A stretch of DNA of 64,000 nt from Dactylellina haptotyla. Its lineage: Eukaryota; Ascomycota; Orbiliomycetes; Orbiliales; Orbiliaceae. Of the stretch, positions 24,260-34,276 are shown piece after piece. The notes under the pieces are model-generated. The model worked only from the letters and a program-made list of their open reading frames with translations. It did not search any database and was not told where the DNA came from. The position numbers were made by a program, and so were the translations under genes. The stretch's first letter is position 1, and every line of letters begins with the position of its first letter. The stretch is from the NCBI GenBank assembly GCA_031310005.1, contig CM062379.1, positions 4,836,001 to 4,900,000 of the forward strand, written 5' to 3'.

Positions 24260-25189
24260 TCAAAGGACTTTGATAGACAACCGCTTCTCATTCCGCTTCT
24301 TCAGCGCCCCATCCTCAATCGTATAAATGATGACCTCATCGCTACCGAACGCTTTCTCGGTAGGACTCGGATTCGGTGTCGCAAAATGATCCGGTCCTTC
24401 CGGGAAGTTGGCCGACTTCTGCTTCTTCCGCCACTGGTAGAGAAAGAACAGACCCACAGCGAGTAACACGACCGCAAGAGCGGCTCCGATACCAACACCG
24501 GCCTTCGCACCAGCCGAGAGTCCGGATGATTTCGATGAGCTTACAGCGGAAGCTGTCGGTGTAGTCGTAGATGCAACAATCGAACCCGCTGGAGATGTCG
24601 CAACGATATCATTTGGCAACTGGGTCGGTGTCGGAATCGCAGAGGAAAGAGGAGTCGAGGAAATCACGGGAGCCTTTGTCGTCGAAGCTACGAGGGTAGA
24701 AGGTGTCTGTGACTTTGTAGGTGCAGATGTGCTCGTGGCATCGCTGCTTTCGGATGCGCCCCACATGTACGGACCCCATACGTTGGGGTACCCGACTGCA
24801 TTGCAGTATTTCGAAACAGTCTCCTGGACCGCTATCGATAGTCATATAACGTTAGTCTCTGCGCATTCTTCAATCCAAGCTGTGTTGTACACATGTGAAA
24901 AAGTGTGAAGCATAAATACCTAAACGATCCGAATCACTGCAAGACGAGAGAAGGCATTGTGCTGTAGCAGGCCATATGCCTGTGAAAGTAAACCGTTCAC
25001 AGAAACCGTCATAGGCGGTAATGCAAGTATCCTATGGCACGGCATAATGCTCGTGGTTAGCGAGTCGGAAAATAAAATATTCGACGAAATGAGAAAAAAA
25101 ACGGTCATGCAGAGATCACTGCGTTAGGGGTAGTAAACACATACAGCGCAGGCCCATTTAGTGATAATAGGCAATGAGGGTGTCGACAT
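24260..25189 (-). CDS. CFEM-like Ser/Thr-rich single-pass membrane protein
   Basis: Three exons on the minus strand: 25189-25145, 25031-24920 and 24831-24260, giving 242 residues. A cysteine-rich N-terminal block (Cys 14, 18, 26, 41, 46, 62) carries the typical end of a CFEM domain: AQCLLSSCSDSDR then AVQETVSKYC. A Ser/Thr/Pro-rich stalk (about 78-155) follows. A membrane segment (about 165-185) starts after AGAKAGVGIG and is closed by WRKKQK, and a ~55-residue cytosolic tail ends the protein. CFEM proteins are fungal surface proteins, some of which bind haem or take part in host interaction; the stalk and anchor fit a cell-wall sensor layout. Two of the usual eight cysteines are absent, and no signal peptide precedes residue 14 in this model, so a 5' exon may be missing. 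The first exon is the least certain part. Confidence 0.7.
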
Positions 25190-26343
25190 GTCTCGATCTG
25201 CAGATGCCTGGATACCTCACCGAGTGTAGCGTCGCTCTCTCTCTCGTTTCCCTTAGACTGGATCTAAAGGTTCATGCTATCGATCGAAACGAAAAAAATT
25301 TAAAACTATGGTATATATTGGATTGTGAAGCGAAAAAGGCAGATGAAGAGGTTTGAAGATCAGCCAGGCAGGATTGGAAAAGTCAAATGGGAGAGTAATT
25401 AAGAGAAAAGAGGGAAAAATGACAGAATGGAGCCTAAAAAGAAAAGGCCATTCATCCATCCCACATGTTGACCCTGTAACCTGTCTCCTCACAATTAAGA
25501 AGTTGAGCGGGAAATTTCGACATGCCTGTGCGTCAACCCCTATATTATCATAGGAAGCGAAATTTGAAGCATACCCATTTTGGGACATGGCTGGCGTTTT
25601 AAGTGGTCCGATTTAATTTGTCAAACACGCTTCATGAAGATCTAGAACCCTTTTTGCCCTTGTCACCCCTCGCAGTTGTGCTTTTGAACAGCAGAGCTTC
25701 AAAGAATCGGAAAATTTCAGCGAGGCCACATCTCCATGGAGTCGACCTGCAGCGCCGACTCAGAGGCATGAGATATCACGAACCTTCTTGCACAAAAGTG
25801 TGATGGTGGTGGCGATTTCGCGGTGTTGTGAGTGGTTCGGGTCTGCGGGTATGCATCTGTTCGCTCGAAACAACGTGTGCGGCCAAGCTGCGGCTGGTTT
25901 ACGAGACACGGCAAGCTCAAGCCAGGTTCCTTTGCATCCAGCCTGTCTGTCTCAGCTCAGACGTCGAAAACGATATCGATGCTGCGACATTTTGGCAGGT
26001 AGTTGTGGATTTCGAGCTGTCAAAAGAAGGGACGCGGCAGGCCGGCATAGATCCCACCAGTTCCTGTGGGCACATTTCTGCGTCGCATTTTCTTTTTAAC
26101 CCCCCTGTGGAGCCCTGGAGGGGCCAGGCACCCGATGAGCCCCCACAAGAAGCCCACAATATTTCCAATCCTGCATCTCCAACACGAAGGTGGAGCATTG
26201 TCTGTCTGTCATAAAAATCCAACGTCAACAACAATTCTAGCGCCGATGTCAATTTGGTTCAAGCGGATTTCAACACAAACCCGACTATTCCCCAAACGGG
26301 AAAGGGTGGATCCAAAAAAAGCTGCAAAAAAAAGAAGAAATAG
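25190..26343. other. Intergenic, no gene seen
   Basis: Upstream of the CFEM-like gene. Short frames on both strands at 25788-26252 lack family resemblance. An unrecognised signal-peptide exon of the CFEM-like gene could lie in the first few hundred bases, but I could not place one. Confidence 0.45.
26326..26333 (-). terminator. RNA polymerase III terminator of tRNA-Thr
   Basis: Eight consecutive T residues on the minus strand, beginning about 10 bases after the 3' end of the tRNA, match the usual Pol III stop signal. Confidence 0.75.
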
Positions 26344-26432
26344 TGCCTCCAGTCTGGATTGAACAAACGACCTCTGCATGACATCCTGGAAGGAAGTACA
26401 AGTGCAACGCTCTACCACTAAGCTATAGAGGC
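26344..26432 (-). tRNA. tRNA-Thr (anticodon TGT) with a 17-nt intron
   Basis: All four arms form. The acceptor GCCTCTA pairs with TGGAGGC and position 73 is A. The D-arm is GCTT/GAGC. The anticodon stem is TTGCA/TGCAG with loop CTTGTAA and anticodon TGT. The T-stem is GTTTG/CAGAC with loop TTCAATC. The A-box (TAGCTTAGTGGTAG) and B-box are good. An intron of 17 nt (CTTCCTTCCAGGATGTC) sits one base 3' of the anticodon, the canonical nuclear position. The mature length is 72 nt before CCA addition. The arms contain a few G-T pairs (acceptor, D, anticodon and T stems). Confidence 0.93.
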
Positions 26433-27732
26433 TTATGACTTCGACATGTTGCAATTGTCATTATAAGTGTCTTAGCTAATGCTCGCACATCGGATCTGTT
26501 GGCGAACAATTTACCCAGTTAGGCATATCCTATCAATCCCCAGACAAACTTCCTTTCTCGTTAAACTACCCAATCTTCGACATGATTCAGGTAGGCCTGT
26601 AGGGTTGCTCTGTCTGAGATATACATCTTTTCTCACCAGGGGTGGGAACGCAATCAAAAAACCGCACGCATGACTGACCAGTCAAACGTTTCGAGTTCCC
26701 ACGTCGCCAACTGGAACCTGGTGCGTGATTCGTTTCGCCATACCCTATCGCATTGACCGCTTTAAAATTATCGGATCGCCCATGTGGGAGGTATGGAGTA
26801 ATTCAATCGCACGATATATCACACATAATTGATTCGCAAATCAATCTGGTCGCTAATTGGTTGAATACTGATACCGAACGCTAAAATATAACACAAAGAC
26901 CAACCTGTGAGCATTTGGAATGCGGTGTTGGGCACGGTATCACAAAACAGATATAGATGTTGGAATATTTTAGTGTCCCTGCTGGTATATGTATATCTCT
27001 TTGATTTTTGTTTCTTTCCTTCTTGTCCTTCCCTCGCTGCTGTCCTCTGCGCTTCAGAGAATATTTTCTTGGAAGTGTCACAGAGAACCCACAAATTGCC
27101 AAGTTGGATGTAGTATGTGTGAATGGATGCGTTTTCTACTTGTACAATGGGAAGAAAGCCAGTGACACGATCACTGAATGCAAAAGGGTAAAAGGGCTTG
27201 AAGAGAGAGGAAAGAAAGAAACGAACTCCGCGGGTATCCTAATACAAATCGTGTAAACAGGCAGGCTTTAGAGTAACAAAGGGAAGAAAATTGAAGAAAA
27301 AATTGGGCAACGAATAAATCACAAAGGAAACCACCAGAAAAGAAACGCCCGATGCAAAAAAAGGGTTTTACTAGTACAAAGAGGTATTTGGTTTCTGTGT
27401 AATGAGATTCGTACTGCTGCAAGGCGGGCACGTGTGTACTCCTCGTTACATACAACGATAACTGCCTAATTGTACAGTGAGTTCTTTTTGAAAATGGTAC
27501 ACTGGTTATGGTTATGACTTCGAACACAAAGAAAGAAATGAAGTGAAAAAGAAATAATTGTGGGTACAAGAAGAGAAGTTAGAAACAGAACAAATGATTT
27601 TGTTTTCGAATAAGGTCGAAAGCAAATATGAGAAGATATAGATCAGGATGCCAAAAAAGACCAGCCAATCACATCATGATCATAAAAATATATGTGCCCC
27701 GGCCTGTGCCGTAATATACCCGAACAAACACT
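26433..27732. other. Intergenic, no gene seen
   Basis: Spacer between the tRNA and the 3' end of the DUF1996 gene. The part near 27250-27700 is AT-rich and likely holds that gene's 3' UTR. No protein-like frame. Confidence 0.5.
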
Positions 27733-29237
27733 CTATTTGTTGTTGGCATTTCGTCGACGGAAGCGACGGTGGCGGGCGTGATGTGGAACGTATGCGGTTG
27801 CGGTTTCAACGGCCTGGTTGTACACGGTCTGGTAGATAGTTTCCACAACAGTGACAATAACTTCCTTGATCTTCTTGTCGGGAACGCTAGCGACATCGAC
27901 AACTGGGTTGGCTGGAGCAACCGGGGCAGCGGATGAAGTAGTCTTTGGAGTAGTAGTAGTGGTGGTGGTGGTTGGCTTCTCGACGGGCTTGGTTGTAGTG
28001 GCAATCGTGGTTGGAGGTGGTGGTGGGGGCGTTGTAGTGGTCGTCGTCGTGGGCTCTGGAGCTGGTGCAGCGGCGGCAGAGGAAGATGGCTTATTATCGG
28101 CAGCGTTTGCGACAACATTGTTAGCGCATTGACCTGGAGCACCTCCGACTGGGTTGCAACCGGGGAGCAGGCTGAATGGACCAGCATATTTCTTTTCGGT
28201 GATCTGGTCGCGCTTGCAGGAGTTCATTTCCAACGGGCCTTGGAGTTGATTCCGGGATGTGAAGGTCAGGCAGTTGGTGATTTCACCAGCGTTGGCAGGA
28301 GGGTCGGGTGTGACGCAAGAAGGATCATTGTAGGCAGCTTGAAGGAGCTCGGGATCCCAGCCGTTGAAGAAGTCGCCGTGGTAGCCGTATCCTAATAGCA
28401 AAGGTCAGTATGTGTGCGCTGCAAGTATCGATATGATTTTGGGGACTGATGAAACTTACCTTCCAAATCGCCAGTAGCCCAGACGAACTCGCCGTCCATG
28501 GCGAAGAATGGGGCGACATCCCAGAGAGTTTCGAACTTCATGGTGATAAGACGACGCTTGTGAGTATCTGGGCAGACACCGTCTTCAATGGCGCTTGGGT
28601 AGGCCATGTGGGATCGGTGGTCTTCCGAATCGAGTTCGCCGTTCCAGCAAGATGGGAATATGATATCGGCACGGAGTCCGTTGAGACAATTGGACATCTC
28701 GGCCTTGGATGGCATCACACGTCGGAAAGCAAACGGCTCAGCGGTGCCTCCGTAGTTAAGACAATTGAAACCAATGGCCATCTGTCTACGGTATCCCTCA
28801 GAGTCGGTAGGGTTGGATTTGTCGAAGGTGCGCAACTTAGGGTCACCAGCCATCATACCGAAACCCTTGGGGAACAGCTCGACGGCGTTTCCACCACGTT
28901 CTGGGAGGTAGTAGACCAACATACCATCCTTTTGGCCGACTTGGACTAGTTCGCCATCGGACTTCTTGAAGTACAGGGTTGGAACCCAGTAGGCAGATTT
29001 GTCGCCCTTAACCTCGCAAGAGGTACAAGTGGACTTCTGGAGATCTTCCCAGGAGGTAGTCTTATCAAAGGCGCTACCTCCCATGATGTTGTGAACATGG
29101 CGGGCGGGGACGACGCCGGGTTGGACGAGTGGATCAACCATGTCGGTGAGCAGTGGAGAGCCGCACTGCATACGCCAAAACGCATCGACGCCGGAATTGA
29201 GCAGCGCAAGGGCTGCGATGGACAAAGCGTACTTCAT
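27733..29237 (-). CDS. Secreted DUF1996 protein with Thr/Pro linker and basic tail
   Basis: Two exons on the minus strand: 29237-28460 and 28391-27733, joined in phase 1, giving 478 residues. A signal peptide (MKYALSIAALALLNSGVDA) precedes FWRMQCGSPLLTDMVDPLV, the classic DUF1996 start. The domain runs to about residue 310 with ARHVHNIMGGSAF, YWVPTLYF, FPSCWNGELDSEDHRSHMAY and YGYHGDFFNGWDPELLQAA. These conserved His, Asp, Trp and Cys residues suggest an enzyme-like or binding fold, but the family's function is not established as far as I know. A Thr/Pro/Ala-rich linker (about 360-425) follows, like the hinges of modular secreted fungal proteins, then a ~50-residue tail ending in RHRRFRRRNANNK. 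The start at 29237 is chosen for its signal peptide; an in-frame ATG at 29375 would bury it. Confidence 0.9.
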
Positions 29238-32200
29238 CTTTCGAGATGGTGAACCAGTCAAAATGGAATGATTGATAAGCTTGTAATTGAAGGGCTCAGG
29301 CTTGCTGGCTGGTTTGTCGCACCAAAGTGGAATAGAGATGACGTTCGATAGAAAGGAATGACAATCGATATCCAAAGGGAGAGATGGTCGATGATAAATA
29401 CCCAGAGGAGCAAGACTCGATATGGGCTAGTGTGAAAAAGAAGCAACGGACCTGAAGCGCTGTTTCGTCAGAAGAGGAGACAATCGGACGGAGGACCCTT
29501 TGAGCTTTTCGGCGGAGTGTTTTTTGGAATCCGTGCCTGGATGTTGATGCTGTTGGGTTTCTTAGTTGCAAGATCTTGGAGAGTTCCGTTATCCCAAGGT
29601 TGAATTCCCAAAAGAGACTCTTATAGACGAGAAGCGAATTATTTCGACTGCAAGCAAGCGGCTAGAACGTAAGTTGGTTTTTTAAAAGTCTTTCGGGTTT
29701 TTTGAGTATTTGTGTAAAGGAGTGGACTGAGCAATTCTTTTTCCTTTCTGTCTGTCGACGAGCGGGGAAAAGGCACCGGCACAGACGGTATATTGCAGCA
29801 AAAAAGAGAATGAATGAGCGAGAGGTCAAGATCTGTCCAAAGTCAGAGATCGGAACAGGGCAAAAGAAGGTGAATGCTTCTTAGGAAGCAGCGAGTATAT
29901 AAAAGAATGGCTGAGGGAGAAAGCAAATAAAAGTCTAGTTGAACAATGCTGCTCCACAGGAGGCTTTTGAATCGATCATCCACCAGCGAACGGGTTCGGA
30001 CGTGAGGTTCCCAAGAAGAGAAGGAAGCGAAAGAAGAAAGTCCAGCAGGCGGTCGCAGATGCGAGAGGGAGCGAGTGGTCGACCAGAATCAGGGAGGGAG
30101 GAGGGGAATGAAACCGTTATATGGGTTCAGGTACAAATGAACATCGCTCTGCCTGGCCTGGCGGGCATCCTTCGTTCGGGGCCCATACCAGGGTCGTGAT
30201 TCACACACTAGCCTCAAAGCCCCTTAGCGTGAGCCTCTTTGGTGGTATGCCCAGAGCCTGTTGACTCGCTGCTGCGCCCGCATGCTGCCAGGAACAGAAT
30301 TTTTGGCAAAGAATGGTTCTGTTCCTGCTTCTTTTCGTTCTCGTCAGCCGGGCTGGTCCCTGTCAGCCGAAGCGCAGCAACGATTGGAGAGCACAGCATC
30401 GTGAGTATTTTCCTTCGCGGTGGGTCGAGTTATCTGCAGCGGCCGATGCATTGCCATATGCACCGCCAGCTCAACCGCCAGCATGGCATACAGAGCAGAG
30501 TTTTTTCCACAATGGCCTTCAAACTGAAGAAAAGGCATAATCGTCGCTAAAACTTGCATCTGCACAATCCGTTTCTTCTTGCGACGGGCGGCACCTGCGA
30601 AAACACCCTCCTTTGCGGGTTGGGTGCGCTCTTGTGAAGGTCCTTCGCTCCCAGTTTCTGGGCTAGCAGCCCCTCTGCTCATTTGCCCATAGCCGGCGAA
30701 ACCATTGATGTCGACGAAATATGGGCCGACACTAAATATGAAACCCATCTCAGCGAACGAACAGATTTTCCTCCCACTACCAGCAGCCCAAAAAAGAAAC
30801 CGGACAGGCGAGCGTGAGGGTGCGCTGACCTTGTTCGCACCGGGCTAGTTTCTGGGTTGGTTTCAGGGGCGCTTCCTTCCCTCTTGCGAGTTCGTCATCC
30901 GGCATGTGGCACAACCAATCACAACCGGGGAGGTAGCACCCAACGGCGAGGACGATGGGAAAAGGGGTTGGTTCTCAACGTGAGCGTTCGCACTCTGCAA
31001 GCTGCATGTCGATGGAAGAAAAAGAAAGGAAAGGAAAGGAAAGGAAAGGAAAGCAAGAAACATGCTATTCCTTCCGAGAGCTCGAGGTTCTTTTGCTCTG
31101 TCAAACGATAATATCAGCCTCAGCTAAGCAAAGTACGGACGACAGATGCAAGTGTGCAGTAAATGTGTGCCGGGCCTCCACTCAGAGAAAAAGCTTAGCC
31201 TTTAGGTCCCACTTCCCTTCTCCAGCAAGAAGCCTCTCTACTTTCGGCGAGACATCATTGTTTCGGTAGAACCTACGGTAGGTGACATGATGACGACGAG
31301 GAAACCCGGAAACATTTCTTGAACTCTTAGAATGAGCAGCAGCGGACGGAGTCCAAGGAAACACCGCAGACATTGGCATTCGCATTTCTCGGTGCGGTCC
31401 TGGGTGTTCCTGGGCCAGGTTTCGGATTCCACCTTCATTCCATTCCACACACCCGTTGACAGGCTCTGGAATCTGTGCCGCGTGTCCAGCCAATTTCACC
31501 GCGGGGTCGTCTGGGTCTTGCGAGATCTTGACCGCCAAGTTTCATTTTGTACATCGCGCAGCAGTGAGCACCATTTGAATGGTGTCGTGGTGGGTTGGGT
31601 GAAATGGGATCGGAGTTCGAGATTGGTGCCAATGCCGATTGATCATGATCAGCAAGCTCAAACCTCCTCGCTCAAACCTCCCAGCGTCATCGCCAGTAAC
31701 CCGCGGCCAGACTCGCTGAGTTCGTGAATGCATTGCCAGCCTGGCTGAACTGCATCGTGAGCTAGCCAGGGCCTCAATCAGCTGCGTAGGCAACATCCAA
31801 CGCTTACGAGTACCCTTGTGGGATGTCGAGCCCTTCATAAGAAAAAAAAAGTGATATTACCATACCGTTGCTAGCCCGATTGCACAACTGCTTTAAACAT
31901 ACCTTCGGTTTCGGCTTCGGCTTGGTTGCAAAAGGTAGCTCTGAGTAACTAACTATGCATCCCTTGCGAAGGCTGAGCGGGAAACAGAATATGGCCGATA
32001 TCACAAAAAGCCCACTCGCCCAAGACGGGCCATGATCTTCGCCGTACTATCTCATCCAGCCGTTCGGTAGCATATGTACCATCAGGGATTCTTTAAATCC
32101 ACGCGGCCACGGTTCTCACGGAAACTAAACTTCATCGAGAGGCGGCTGCCAGGAACCTCTCTCGCTTTCCGCTGTCGAGCTCGACTGAGGAATGCTGGCT

Positions 32201-32902
32201 GTAGATCGCTCTTCCGCTCGTTATCGGAACCAAGAAATCTGCTTCCCAGTCGACAACCTCGAGCGCGATTTATGCAAGATGCAAGATGCTGTTGTACGTG
32301 CATGCACATGGTCGACGACAGTGGGGTCGCGGAAACCCGTTTTTTCTCGTCGGTTGGGGATGCCTTTATTAACTTATTTTCAAGGCGAATGCGAGCCGTC
32401 CTGCGAACTGAATATCGCAGCTTGAGCTATCTCGTTAACACTAGAGGTGTATATCGATTGCTTCGAGCTATAAGCAGGAGGCTGGTGAACACCAACCACA
32501 CGGCTCTTTGCCTCCCACCCCAGGTTGAGATACAGTGGCTCCGCGGAATGTATTTAACCCAAGACGCTAAACAAACAAGCTGGATCATAAGTTTCACTTA
32601 CAAACCAAGTTCGAGACCGGTTTGAAATCAAGGAAACATAATACCTGAATTGGAAACTACGTATACAACACTTGAAAATACAACAAACCATACAAATTCG
32701 AATTCGGAATTAATTATAATAATGTTACATTCGCCAACATGATCGTGGCCCCCCAAGTTGGCTACCGATGGCGCTAAAGCGTTCTGGATTATAAAGTAAT
32801 AAAGTAATAAACTGCCATTTCCATTCAATATCCCGCCGGAGAAAAACAATACTATAAGGCTGTGAGCTTGATGATATCAAAACACCAGCCTCCCTTCAGC
32901 AC
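29238..32902. other. Long intergenic spacer
   Basis: Upstream of the DUF1996 gene. Many short frames overlap on both strands without recognisable family character. An (AAAGG)n tract lies at about 31021-31053. No gene is supportable. Confidence 0.5.
31021..31053. repeat. (AAAGG)n microsatellite
   Basis: About five perfect AAAGG units flanked by near-matches in the spacer between two genes. Confidence 0.8.
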
Positions 32903-34276
32903 TTAGCATACGACGCATGACACTTCCATATCCCTCCCATTCCCTCTACGTCTCCCATATCTCCCACTCCCACTGCACTGGCAAATCCGTAGTCTCTCCC
33001 CGTTTCTTCGAATCTCCACACACTCCTGCCTCGCTTCCCTCATGCAATCCCCCTCGTAGCATCCTCCCCCTCCTTCGCACCCACAATGGCCCCCATCCCT
33101 CCCGCCAAACCAACTCCTCCTCATCCTACCTCCGTGATTCACACTGCAGTTATGGTGATGATGCTCGCCATGTTGACAGCCAATATTCACATCCGTATTA
33201 GTATTATGCACCTCCACGTGCCGCCTTGTCATCCTTTCTCTCACGCCTGGTGCTATCATCGGCGCAGCGGATGAAAGTATCTTCACCACGCATTCGCATC
33301 TACACCCCCTTCCGCACGGGCAGTACGTATATCGCTCCATACCAGCCCAATCGCCAAACGACGAAGATGCGTGCCCGGCGCCGACGTCCATGATATCACC
33401 GCCATGGTTGTGACGATAGCGCCCGGAGCGCATTGTGCCACTTGTGAACGCTTGGGGCATGGACCATGCTGCGTTGAAATGGCGACAGCGGCCGCGTGCG
33501 CCACATTTACAGCATTGACCGGACAGCCGTGGGCAATGCGTCGGGTGTAAAAAATTGTTGAAGGAGTGTGGCGAGCGCGTGCGGCTATAATGCCAGTTCA
33601 TGTCGTCGGGTTGGATCATGCGGTCTTCGCATGAATGACACCCGCCACCACCACTGTAGAATGGCATTGATAACGGTTTACCTGGTGGCTTTGTGGGTTC
33701 GGTGGCGGGCTGCTCTTCGGACTCATTGGTTAGAGTAGATTTCGATTCTACCTTTACAGCTGGCCCAGTTGAGGAGGATGGAGAGTTTGCTGTATCATCA
33801 TGCCCTGGACTAGGCGTGATAGTAATAGTCGGCACGATTGTTGTTGGCGAAATCGGGTCGTCTGCATCATTAGGTTTCGAACACCGCGCCTTGGATTCTT
33901 CGTATGGCGGTAACCCGTCTGCGGCAGCGACATCTACATGTTCATCCTCGCGAATCACCATTTTCGCTTGGTGTATAATTGGTCGATTCGCGTTCTCCCT
34001 CCGTCGTCGAATGCTGAACCCTAATCGGGTACTAGTTCTAGGTGGTACTCTACTACTAGCGGGATTGCCATTCTCAGGATTCTTGTGGACTCGAGTGCTT
34101 TGGAATTTCTCCCGGTGCAGATGTAGAAAGTCCAGTGGACTTATCGACGTGAGCGATTGGTATGCCGATCTTCTTCGGTGTGTCTGTTTTAGGGCTGGCG
34201 TACGCTGGTCCGGGTGAAATGCCGGCATCGAATGGCTTCGCGGTCGACTGAGCGATATGAATTCGATAGATGTCAT
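32903..34276 (-). CDS. Cys/His-rich protein of unknown function ending in a CaaX-like box
   Basis: One uninterrupted minus-strand frame of 457 residues from ATG 34276; an internal ATG at 33961 would give 352 residues and starts just before the more protein-like part. I do not recognise the family. Residues ~115-125 contain LPPYEES, a PPxY-type motif that WW domains can bind. A Ser/Thr/Pro-rich linker follows. The C-terminal half is packed with Cys and His: GGGGCHSCEDR, LSGQCCKCGARGRCRHF, YCPCGRGCRCECV, CQHGEHHHHNC, HCGCEGGGGCYEGDC. This suggests several metal-binding knuckles. The last four residues are CVVC, with Cys fourth from the end and two aliphatic residues, as in prenylation signals. 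If real, the protein would be membrane-attached on the cytosolic face. No signal peptide or membrane segment is visible. Confidence 0.65.
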   Translation of the reverse strand: MTSIEFISLSRPRSHSMPAFHPDQRTPALKQTHRRRSAYQSLTSISPLDFLHLHREKFQSTRVHKNPENGNPASSRVPPRTSTRLGFSIRRRRENANRPIIHQAKMVIREDEHVDVAAADGLPPYEESKARCSKPNDADDPISPTTIVPTITITPSPGHDDTANSPSSSTGPAVKVESKSTLTNESEEQPATEPTKPPGKPLSMPFYSGGGGCHSCEDRMIQPDDMNWHYSRTRSPHSFNNFLHPTHCPRLSGQCCKCGARGRCRHFNAAWSMPQAFTSGTMRSGRYRHNHGGDIMDVGAGHASSSFGDWAGMERYTYCPCGRGCRCECVVKILSSAAPMIAPGVRERMTRRHVEVHNTNTDVNIGCQHGEHHHHNCSVNHGGRMRRSWFGGRDGGHCGCEGGGGCYEGDCMREARQECVEIRRNGERLRICQCSGSGRYGRRRGNGRDMEVSCVVC

